A stretch of DNA of 18,320 bases. Origin: Rachicladosporium sp. CCFEE 5018 (taxonomy: Eukaryota; Ascomycota; Dothideomycetes; Cladosporiales; Cladosporiaceae). The notes under the pieces are model-generated. The model did not search any database. It worked only from the letters and a program-made list of their open reading frames with translations, and was not told where the DNA came from. A program made the position numbers and the translations under genes. Positions 9,447 to 18,320 of the stretch are shown one piece after another (within the stretch, counting starts at the first letter, position 1; each line of letters begins with the position of its first letter). The stretch lies in contig KZ111160.1 of assembly GCA_002077045.2 (NCBI GenBank), forward strand, positions 683,875 to 702,194. Reading direction: 5' to 3'.

Positions 9447-10405
9447 TTACCCAGCAAAACGAGGCCTCGATTCCGGACACCACCCATCAGCATCTTCCAG
9501 CATCGGATGCTGCCATGAGAATGAACGCTGCTGAATGACTTCGACGCCATGACCCGCTGCCGGTGAATCGTCGTCGGAGTCGTCCTGGCTCATATGCGCA
9601 AAGTCCTCGAAGCTGCCTGCAGGTGCCTGCTGCACGAAGCCATGAGTTGTAGGAGGTGACATTGATTTCGATCCTGGCGGCGATGGACCCATGATCGGCT
9701 GGTCAAAGTGCTGAGTTCGTGGTCGCTCTGCCGTAAGAGGCGGCTTGCCTTCCGGTATGCTGGTCATTGCATCTTTCGGGCTCGCGGGCTTGAGCACTGG
9801 TTGAATCTGATGCGGGCTCCCTTGCGCAGCGAGCGGCAGAGCTTGGCCCGTCTCGCCATTGATCTGCATTGTATGTGGTGGCATCGCGGTCAACCCCTCG
9901 GGAGGGACGACGAGACCCATCCTGTTTGCATTCTTGGATGACCTCCTCGTCGGCCGCAGTGTACACCTCAGATTCCTTCCTGCACATCTTGAACAGGGGA
10001 ACTTCTTATCACACTTGGTCTTTGTCTTCGCGCAGTTGCTGCAGGCAATGGGTGTGCGCCCAGCAGACTTAGGAATCATGCCATTGGCTGCGGGTATCTC
10101 TTGCTGGTTCTGATCCTTGCCATGGACGGTATAATGCCTTTGTAGCAGATCCCTAGAGTCAACCAAGTCAGTTGAAGCACGTCCCGAGACAGCAGACAGG
10201 CAGGACCAACCGTCTGGCGAACGACATGTGACAGGTGAAGCACTTGAATGGCTTGACATTGGTGTCTGGAATGGTGTCAGCATCCCAGGTCACGAGTGTC
10301 TCTGCAACCGGTGAACGCCTGTCGCAGCCACATACGCGTCAAGATGTGTCGCTCAAGATGCTCGTCTCGAGTGAAAGACTGTCCGCAGTAGGTGCAGAAC
10401 ACCAT
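9447..10405 (-). CDS. CMR1: CMR1/Pig1-type melanin regulator, short form (two C2H2 fingers + Zn2Cys6)
   Basis: DNA-binding transcription factor of the Cmr1/Pig1 family, which activates DHN-melanin genes in Colletotrichum, Magnaporthe, Bipolaris and Zymoseptoria. Exons 10405-10336, 10265-10211 and 10152-9447 give 276 residues. Intron donors are GTATGT and GTTGGT, acceptors CCAG and CTAG; each intron cuts through a zinc finger and each join restores it. Finger 1 is at residues 4-24 (CTYC..HILTH), finger 2 at 32-52 (CFTC..HYTVH), and Zn2Cys6 at 79-105 with spacing C2C6C5C2C6C, then RPTRRSSKNANRM. The start MVFCTYCG lies in a strong context (CCGCCATGG). The tail is Pro/Gln/Ser-rich with an acidic patch (SQDDSDDDSP) that may serve in activation. 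Known members are, to my memory, about 900-1000 residues, so this product lacks most of the C-terminal part. A GTAAAC donor just before the stop could splice to 9386-9077, adding about 100 residues, but that peptide looks non-coding. Confidence 0.88.
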
Positions 10406-10524
10406 GGCGGCGGTGGTGTTGGGTGTCCAGGATCCTCCTCGTTGGTACAGTCGGTTCTCAGCTTCGAGTCACTACAAGTGCACGACACACGAGTAAGCCA
10501 GCAGCGCGGAGAGCGACAATCCGA

Positions 10525-10538
10525 ATAACAAATGTTAT
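10525..10538. promoter_or_regulatory. Perfect 14-bp palindrome upstream of the CMR1-like gene
   Basis: ATAACA-AA-TGTTAT (6-bp arms, 2-bp centre) lies 120 bp upstream of the regulator ATG. It could be a dimer-binding site, but a palindrome of this size can occur by chance in 18 kb. Confidence 0.2.
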
Positions 10539-10944
10539 CACCTCTGCACAGTGTCTGTAAGGTAGAGACGACGGTGTCACTGCAAGGCGGGACAACGGCG
10601 AGCTAGGGATGGCTGGCGATAAGTTAATAATTCGCCGAGTGCTTAAGCTCGCGTCTGGGTATTTGTGTAATCAAGTAGAGCGGGAGCATGTAGGACACGC
10701 AGTGTGGGAGCTTGATAGTTACTGATAGCTAGCAGGGAACCAGCTGAGAGCGCATACAATCGCGCATACGAAGCATACCGTACTTGTCCGCACTACTATG
10801 ATACCTTGTTTGGCAAGACGCGAGCGCCTGGCCCTGGCGGCCTACCCTGCCCTCCAGGCTGACCAGGCCATGCCGGCAGGATGTGGCGCATTGGTGAGGA
10901 CATAATCCCGAGCGATCCTGTGCGGGATGTCTGACCAGCGACAG

Positions 10945-10964
10945 TGCGGCACGAGCGTGCCGCA
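10945..10964. other. GC-rich hairpin, 8-bp stem
   Basis: TGCGGCAC and GTGCCGCA flank a GAGC loop, about 540 bp upstream of the regulator start. No associated gene or poly-T run was found. Confidence 0.25.
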
Positions 10965-13900
10965 AGCACGGAATCGGGTATGTGGTCTGTGGTGAGGAGT
11001 GTGTCGATAGCCTTTGTGTGGGCGCACTGGTAGTGATCCACAGGGTACCACTTCGGCCACGCCATCCCTCGCGCGCGCAATCGGGGATTTTTAGCGGCTG
11101 CCCACCTTGGTGGATCTTGATGCATGCAGCACAGGGCAGATACATGGCAACCCTGTAATCTCGACATGCCTGTACATTCGCCAGATCAATTGCCCAGTAC
11201 CAAAGGCACCACACCACTGCTTGCCATACGCAAGCGTTCGTAACGCACGCGGCAACGGTGAGCATGCAGTGGCATGATAAGACGAAGGATCTGCAGAACC
11301 ACCACGCCACACTGCGGTTCTGCATCTTGGAATCAGGCTCCGACAGGCATGAGATGGTCAAGCATCACGTCAGGAGCGCCTAATATAGCAATAGTGCCAA
11401 GCTCAACGAACCTCAAACCCCTGTCGTGCCTTGCAGCACTTCTGGTGTGATCGACGGTGTGCCATGCAGCATATTTCTCGTTTCTCCGTACCCACTAGTG
11501 CCGTATTGGGCCATCTCACACTTGTCGCACCCTCGCTGCATCAATCAGCATTTGACGCAGTGTCATTCTGGGGCCAAGACTGCTGCTAGATGTCAGCGAG
11601 CAGCCGCAAGAAGGTTGTGATCGTTATCTGTTCCCGCTGCCGACCTTTGCACCACCGTTGGAGCGTCCCGCGAGAGTTCAATAGGTACCCAAATGTTGGA
11701 GCCACTGCCGGTCGAACCGGATACAAGCTTGTGAAGTTCTCGAAACCCATGAACCCTGTGGGATCGAGAAGTCCCCGCAAAACGCCCGATCTCAATGGCA
11801 TTAGTGCAAGATACTGTACTATAGCATCTCCACAGCGGGCTGGGGACTTTTGCAGTAAGCGTGCATGCTACTATTGCTCTCACCGCGCGTGCAGCTTTCG
11901 TACATGCCTGGACAACAAACCACGTTTCGCAATTGTTCGAAGCTTGCGTAGTCGCTGGTCGACAATGTTGTCGGGTATCTGCTGAGTCTGACTTGCGGCT
12001 CACCCTCGAAGTTGCGGCGAAAGATCGAGATATGCCTCGTGGCCGCTAACAGCACAATGCTGCTCAATCTATTCGCTGTCGTCACGACTATTGTAACAAG
12101 GCTCGGCATGCCTCTAGAGGGTGTGGCTTGTTGACTGTACATCTCAACAATTTCTCAATGGCCAACCTGTCCCGAGTTTCGACTCGTGATGAGCCGCGTT
12201 CGCGGAGCCAGGTCCATATCGCTCGGAGCTTTCTTCCAAGATTGTCGAGTTCACATCGCGGCACACGATAAAGATGAGCTGAATGACGATCACACATATC
12301 GCCTTGATGTAAGGCTGCTAGTGGTGCAGGTGCCGCGTTGGCAAAGGGGTGGAAAACACGAGCCTACCTCTTACCTTGCGTTCGTTGAAGGATCGCAACT
12401 CAGGTGTTCATGTGCAAATATATCGCACATGGTTCGACGACGCTTCCCGATCCCGACTGATCTGGGCCTGAAGTACACGTCACACATTGACAGCACACAT
12501 TCACGATCGAGCTCAGGGGATAGCACTGTAGTGCATCAATGGGCAGTGCCATCAATATCTCCGCGTCATCACAATCTCCACGGCGGCACCTAGTCATGAA
12601 ATGAAGCTGCGTTCGTAAAGCTCCCGCTGCAAAAGCCAGATCCACCTCCTGTACCATCTATACTTCACCAGGGTTAACAAGCTTCAAGATGGTGGACTGA
12701 ATAGATGTCGTTGAGAAAGACAGTATCGAGTCATGTCGTTCAGCCCGCGAGGTGTGCGCTCTCTCGATACGGTCACTGCAGAATTGGAAATCGTGGTTTG
12801 GCGCGTATCTGTCTATGCCTGGGTAGTGTCCGATTTGTCCCTCAGGCTCCGCAAGCGCGCAGGAAGGTTGACGACATGATCCAAGACACTGCAGTCGTGG
12901 CGTCGATTTCTGTATGGAACGTGGGTCCAGAGCATTTTCCAATCCCTGTGCGGAGTTTCAATCCGTGTGCAAGTGTCAAGCACGGCTATCTCTTCCGCGT
13001 CGCGACCTGTATAACAATGGCGGTGATTCTCTCCGTGAGAGACGGCTCGGCGAACTGTGCCAGGCTGCGATCAGAGATGAAGCTTCTGTGGCTGATGGCC
13101 GCACAAGATCTGGACCAGCTGTGGCACCTTCCAACCTATTCGATACAAGCCCCAATGATGCATGGCCGGCTCGGCTGCTGACTTCGTGAAAGACGAATGC
13201 CTGGGTGAGATTGCAAAGCTTACTGCCTGGCCCCAAGTGCAATCTTATCATTGATGTGTGGAGGATGTATCCCGCAGGTGCTCAGGAAGGAGTGCGCCCC
13301 TGGACAGCTACCGGCCCAGCGCTGAGGTGAGCCCGTTCGTTCACCGGTCACATTGCTGAAGGCTGAAAGTACTGTATTGATGATTGCCATACGGGGCTTG
13401 GCATAGCGTAAGCCATCGTGAGCACAAACGAGACAACACGGATCATTTTGGCGACGATGCTCGTCTATCAGCGCCAGGAAGCGATGCTATCGATCACCTG
13501 AGGCATCACTACCCCTGGTCCTGATCTTACTCATCCTTATCGCAACCACATGCGGTAATGTCTGATGCATCGAAGCGAGGGATCATCAGCGTGTGTGGAA
13601 TTGCCTCCATCACTGACCGATGATCAGTTTCTGTGGGACGCGCTATCAAATGCAAGCTCCACGCATCGTCCCAATGCAGTGTGCGTTACGAGCGATCGAC
13701 GTGGCATGCAGGACGAGGCACTTTGCCCGCTTCCTCAATTGTCCTGTCACCTCACGCTCCAGCGACACGCCGGATGCAACCTCAGCAGATAGCGATGGCG
13801 GTCGCAGAAGCTCGCAGGTCGGCTGACGAGCCAATGTGTTACGATCGCGCGTCGACGGTTGGGGCTACGAGCCTACCAGAGCTCAATCTTGGCAAAGGAC

Positions 13901-15586
13901 CCTGTATCGAACACTGTCGCTGGGCATCGGAGAATTTGCAAGCCACATGCGGGGTGTCTTGCGCTTGCCAGTCCCGATCCTCAGCCAGGGCGTGGATTGG
14001 GTTCTCGCGCCGCTGACGAGTGTCCCAATGCTCTCGACTTCACAAACTGGCCCAGCCGGATTCAGCAATCAGCCACATCTCGCCTATGGTCTACGATGGC
14101 GGCTATGACGACTAGATGGGGATTTGCGCAGAGCACAACCCCGTGCGGCTGGCTGAGCGCGCCCGCGTCGTGGTACAGCAAGTGAATACACCCTTCTGTC
14201 GCAAAGCACACGATGACCGCATGACGACGCCGCCTCATCATCGTCAGCCCTTGGAGCCAGATTTGGACATGCTGTAGCGTGCCATCGCTCCAGCGGCAGG
14301 CCGCGCGCCCAAAGCAGCTCTCGCTACCTGATAACGTTCTGCCGGAGCATTGTTTGCCTTTCCTGTAGCTACCCGCCTGTCAAAGCCACGGGAGTTCGCG
14401 CAACGGCGTGCTATGGAAGCTCTTCTGTGGGCGCTAGAATATGTTGTCGCACGTTGCACGACGTCGGCAGTATGCCTCTCGCCAAGTTGCACGATGCATA
14501 TCGTCGATATTCCGACGTCTCGGGAGCTGGTAAGTCATGTGAGGCTGTACCACGCGAGCTTCCCGATGGTGGGTATGCTTTGCGTGTCGTACAGCGAGAT
14601 CGCAAGATTGGCGACGCATGGGTATACAATGTGTCACTGTGAATGTACCGAGAGTGTGGCGAAGTCTCAAATGAGCCAGACATCAGCGCTCTTTCCTGGT
14701 GCAGTGGTTCGAGTCTGGTCCCTCTCAGAGTGCTCACGTCGCGCTCTGTCTCGAGTGTTTTGGATAGGAGCGAACCTGGAAGCCTCTGCATCTCCCACCT
14801 CGTGTGACATCCCTTGCCCAGACTCCTGGATTTGCGGCATTGCCTTGGAAGGGACGCTGCAAGCACTGAACTGCACAGCCTAGGAAATCCTCGGCCCGTA
14901 CACCTGCGCGCGACGGAACCGACTTGTTCGGACAAGAGAAGTGAGCGGCAACTGCTGATCACCGAAACATGCCAGCGCGTGAGATCTCGCGAGCAACCGA
15001 TTGAAACTGGTCTGCAGGGCCCGCTACCTTTGAGAACACGCCTGCGTCCCGACATTACTGCGCTGTCTCTCAACACAGATGCGCGATAGTCAGGTGGCCT
15101 ACGATTTGATATCGCACCCAAGCCATCGAGACGCCGTCGTCTCGAAGTAGAGAACGCAGTGGTGCGATAATAGCCGTCCAGAGCTGGTCGATATCTCACT
15201 ACCCGAGCGTACTGCAAACCAGGGAGCAGCACTGACTAGATGCTGACCTATCCGTGAGCACGCAAATGGTAGGCTGGGCGGAAGTAAGATTCAATCTGGA
15301 CCGTCCTGAAGAGCATGAATGTTCAGATGCTTGAGGCTTACGACATCTACTGTAGCGTTGCGTATCCCTCAGGACCGGTTTTTGCGATTATCACGGAGCA
15401 GGGGGTGTGACTCTACCTCGGATGGACCAAGATCATGGAGTCGGCTTTGCAGATGCGAACGGAGCGGATACCGTTGACTTGTCTGCGACGTAGCCAGCAT
15501 ATAACTGTGCTGATAGCGTTCACCTTGACGGAGTCACGCTTTTACATTCAATGCACATGCTGCGCATTAAAGCAATTACATTCAAC

Positions 15587-15604
15587 ACCTTGATGCGTCA
15601 AGGT
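15587..15604. other. 7-bp inverted repeat in a locally AT-rich patch
   Basis: ACCTTGA-TGCG-TCAAGGT lies in the most AT-rich stretch noticed in the interval. A TTACATTCAA direct repeat also occurs twice, about 36 bp apart (15542 and 15578). The function is unknown and chance cannot be ruled out. Confidence 0.2.
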
Positions 15605-17757
15605 CGAGTTGCACGGATATGAATGGGCCACCTTACCATAGAGACCAGTCGCATGTATCAAGGCTGATTGTACTGTAAGTGTGGCCCGACTATTACAACT
15701 CTGGCAAAAGTGCTCCTGTGGTCTCAACGGCGGCCGAAGCAGAATACCACGCGAACGTTGGATCTTGAAGATCAGCGGGAGCCAATCTTGGATGCTTGTA
15801 CAAGATCCGCATCAAAATCTTGCGCAAGGACTTGACTTCCATGTCATTGCATCATGATCAATTGTGGGTCTCCCAAGTCAAGGTGCTGCACAATCTGGAG
15901 CAGTATCCCTGCTTCATTTCGTCGCACAAGGCAAGAGTTCTCAACGTCGCTTCAAGGCTCCCATACGAGCGGCAAGAATTTCGCACAAGCTTGAATCTTG
16001 CGATATCTCCGTGCTATGTGGATGTCTCGAGGAATCGGTCTCCGTGCCGTGGCGCTTAATTGCGCCGATGCGGTACATAACGGGAGGCCTGAGAGGCTTG
16101 GCTTTGCTTCCGTAGCAATCTTCCGGTCATGCTCTGTCTGCGTTCCCAGCCACTCGATCAAAATTGTAGGGAGCATGAGAAATCGGCTTCTGCTGATGCT
16201 CGGTGATACATCTCACCATCGAATCCACTACCAGCCGCGTTTGACACGTGAAGAAGACAGCATCAAGGTTTGCATGGTTTGCTGCGCGATAAGGTAGATC
16301 AACGTATGGTCGGAAGTAGAAGAGCTGGTAATTGCGGGTTCGATCAACGTCGTACCGCTGAACATGTGGGAGCGGCCACAGTCGGGGCATTGCAACGCTT
16401 GTTCCAGGCACTCTTCACGGCGCCAGCCCCGAATGCGAAGTCACCGTCATGCCCTTGCTCGTTCAGCTGACGGAGCCTTACCGTGGGACGAGATGTGCAA
16501 AGAGGAGCTCGACTCGTGTCACGATCGGTGGCGAGACTGTGGTCTGGCGCTCACTACGTCAGTTGGCACGCGAGCGCCCCACCGTGTATGACCTGAAAGA
16601 TCGTTGGTACGGAACAAGTGGTAAACCTCGTTCAGCTAGTCAGGCTGTACGTGGTTCTGCGTGGCATGAGGGTGGACTTTGTAGGATTGCCCCAGCCTAC
16701 TACTGTACACTGCCACACCTTGTAGGATTCGAGGGATTCGTAGCGACAAGTCTCAAATTGGCGCAGGTACGGGGATACCTCAATTCAAGCTTTTGCGGGC
16801 GGAGGTATCGAGCACACCTAGTCGAGAAACCCACTCTAGGATTCGACACAATCTCACACAATTTCACAATTTCCCGGGCGGCAATCCTACGCCACCTATT
16901 TCCAGCACTCAGATCCGATTGCGCAGATACGCACTCTAGCGAAGGCGATCCATCTCGTTTCGTAGTCATCAAACATAGGCTAGAATAGCAGACTGGTATC
17001 TCAACGGTGGTCTAAGCATGCATCCGACAGCCGGACATGGCGCATGTTATCTCAGCCCTGGACGACTTCATTCCTACGGTACAATCATGCCAGGCTGGAA
17101 GCCATGCCGCAAAATGACAGGCTACTCGGGGAGAAGCCGCATAGACCTTGCCATCCGAGCATAGACATGCCAGTCGATTCTGTTGTGCGCGCAAGAGACG
17201 TGTAACGTCCGATGAGGTACAGTGCGACAACTTGAAGTCGTCACAGACCGCTGATGATCCTCACAAGAACTGAAATCACCATGTTTCAACGAAACGATGA
17301 CACGCGACTAGACAAGATACTCGGCAGTATCCGCAGTATAGCCTTTGCGCCGCGCTCGTTTCCCGGCTGTGCTCACACTTCCGCTTTTGGACGCAGGCAC
17401 GGGCGTCATGGAGGAGAGCCGGTGTTCTTCACTTCCATGTCCATGCTCCATAGTCACTCCGCGCTACTACACCCTGAAATAGAGCCGTACCGGCGCTGAG
17501 ACGGTGGCAGATCGCAGGAGGGGCCAACTCCTGCACGCAATCGCACTGCTCCGTCAGGTTATGCCCTAGTGCGATAACCTCACTAAACCGTCGCGGGAGC
17601 CCATTTCGGACCTCCCCAGGGACGAGCACTGACTCTTGCTCCAGTGCTCAGCACGATCCATTGCCGGGGCTGTGAGTTCATGGCAGGCAAGCCAGGGGTA
17701 TGATGCTGCAACGGCAGTCCGATATAATGGTCCACAGAGTCCGTCCCAAAGTCACTT

Positions 17758-17876
17758 CGCCTTTCCCATCTCTAATCCGACTTTCCTTGTGTGCCCAGGT
17801 TAGCCATCTGTGCCTCATTCTCCTTTCGTATCTTCCTCTCATAGATCTCATTATCTACGAAGTCCACTTCTAGCCA
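17758..17876 (+). promoter_or_regulatory. Pyrimidine-rich tract upstream of the PKS gene
   Basis: A CT-rich stretch about 180-300 bp before the PKS ATG, of the kind often found around transcription starts of fungal genes. A loose TATA-like GATATAATGG lies near 17720. The exact start of transcription cannot be told from the sequence. Confidence 0.35.
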
Positions 17877-18057
17877 AGGTGAACTTACTGCTGTCTCTAA
17901 TCGACCAGACCCTCGACTCTCCGACCTTCTACTTCTGTGACTAGCCACCACATACGATACTGGACAGTCCTGCATATCACGCGTGATTCAGCATCCCCAC
18001 ATCGACCAAATAATCGTCAATACAATAATCAAAGACCTCCGATCGACCCACGCCATC

Positions 18058-18320
18058 ATGTCGAACGTACTCCTCTTCGGCGACCAGACCGCCGAGCAAT
18101 ACCCCCTCCTACGCCGCGCAGTGTTGCGAACTGGCAATGCTCTCCTCAGCAACTTCTTCGAGCGCTGTGTGCCCGCATTGCGAGAGGAGATCAAGGCCCT
18201 GCCTCGCGTACAGCGTGTGGAGGTTCCGGACTTCCTCACGATCAACAACCTGGTCGATCTGTACTACGAGCGAGGGCTCAAGATTCCCATGATTGAGTCC
18301 GCGTTCGTCACGATCGCCCA
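18058..18320 (+). CDS. PKS1: Non-reducing polyketide synthase, N-terminal SAT domain (melanin PKS, 3' truncated by window)
   Basis: First 87 codons of an iterative type I PKS. The start MSNVLLFGDQTAEQYPLLRR matches the opening of starter-unit ACP transacylase (SAT) domains. Next come LLSNFFERCVPALREEI, VEVPDFLTINNLVDLYYER and IPMIESAFVTIA, in the order and spacing seen in melanin PKS1/ALM/PKS18 proteins as I recall them. These enzymes build 1,3,6,8-tetrahydroxynaphthalene, the first DHN-melanin intermediate. The SAT active-site Cys and all later domains (KS, AT, PT, ACPs, TE) lie beyond the window. No intron is seen in this part. The start is set by the family-like N-terminus. Identity as the melanin PKS rests on the sequence plus linkage to the reductase and the CMR1-like gene. 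It is transcribed away from the regulator. Confidence 0.92.
   Translation, partial: MSNVLLFGDQTAEQYPLLRRAVLRTGNALLSNFFERCVPALREEIKALPRVQRVEVPDFLTINNLVDLYYERGLKIPMIESAFVTIA

Larger units (their letters stand above)
10406..18057. other. 7.65-kb interval between divergent CMR1-like and PKS genes, no supported gene
   Basis: It must contain the promoters of both flanking genes. Open frames here reach 273 codons (15232-14411 minus), 210 (11361-10729 minus) and 179 (16449-16988 plus), but they overlap frames on the other strand, are rich in Arg, Ser and Cys and show no family motif. I tried to join frames through plausible introns and found no known protein. I saw no reverse transcriptase, transposase or scytalone dehydratase motif, no long direct or inverted repeats and no strong AT bias of the RIP kind; lines sampled by eye range from about 38 to 65% GC. 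It could be old decayed sequence, long regulatory DNA or a host for non-coding RNA. Confidence 0.5.

Noticed and set aside
10729..11361. 210-codon open frame on the minus strand
   Set aside because: Rich in Cys, Trp and Arg with no domain pattern; three other minus-strand frames overlap it.
14703..14725. GGTTCGAGTC resembling a tRNA B box
   Set aside because: The flanking bases do not form a T stem, and no A box or acceptor stem is found at the right distance.
14411..15232. 273-codon open frame on the minus strand
   Set aside because: Very rich in Arg and Ser, overlaps a 177-codon frame on the other strand, shows no motif and no plausible splice partners.
16290..16360. GGTTCGATC resembling a tRNA B box with an upstream GGTA
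   Set aside because: The T stem does not pair and the acceptor ends match over only a few bases.
16449..16988. 179-codon open frame on the plus strand
   Set aside because: The longest plus-strand frame of the interval, but with no recognisable family, no clear promoter and no joining exons.
17496..17509. 14-base sequence shared with 3722-3735 (CTGAGACGGTGGCA)
   Set aside because: A single shared 14-mer in 18 kb is close to chance, and the flanks do not match.
10406..18057. RIP-mutated transposon filling the interval
   Set aside because: No strong AT bias, no long repeats and no reverse transcriptase, integrase or transposase motifs could be seen; a very old element cannot be excluded without a repeat-library search.

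Overview
The window looks like nuclear DNA of a filamentous ascomycete, most likely a melanised Dothideomycete. The evidence is short 50-80 bp spliceosomal introns with GTAAGT/GTGAGT/GTATGT-type donors and CTGAC/CTAAC branch sites, fungus-specific protein families, and above all the linked trio of T3HN reductase, a CMR1/Pig1-type regulator and an SAT-initiated PKS. That trio is the usual core of the DHN-melanin locus. The order or genus cannot be fixed from this window. No searches could be run, so family assignments rest on reading the translations and recalling the families.

Layout. 1-1640 (+): the 3' part of a high-affinity nitrate transporter (NNP/CrnA-NrtA type), entering the window in an intron. 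1706-2596 (-): a two-exon Cys-rich protein with a 9-bp minisatellite coding a Ser/Gly/acidic tail, tail-to-tail with the transporter. 2997-3398 (+): a small conserved hypothetical protein. 3399-4754: no recognisable gene. 4755-5714 (-): a probable mitochondrial membrane J-protein. 6022-7256 (+): a Leu-rich fungal protein rebuilt from three exons, interrupted by one in-frame TAG. 7615-8466 (-): T4HN/T3HN reductase. 9447-10405 (-): the CMR1-like regulator with two C2H2 fingers and a Zn2Cys6 cluster, much shorter than its relatives. 10406-18057: about 7.65 kb with no gene I can support. 18058-18320 (+): the first 87 codons of the non-reducing PKS, running off the window.

How the genes work together. 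The PKS is expected to make 1,3,6,8-tetrahydroxynaphthalene. The reductase converts this to scytalone and/or 1,3,8-trihydroxynaphthalene to vermelone, towards 1,8-DHN melanin. The zinc-finger protein is the expected pathway activator. Regulator and PKS are divergently transcribed from the long gene-free interval, so that interval should hold both promoters. Scytalone dehydratase and laccase genes are not in the window. The genes left of 7.3 kb look like unrelated housekeeping or nutrient genes at the cluster border.

The points most worth a second look are the shortened CMR1-like regulator, the 7.65-kb divergent interval, and the amber codon in the Leu-rich gene.
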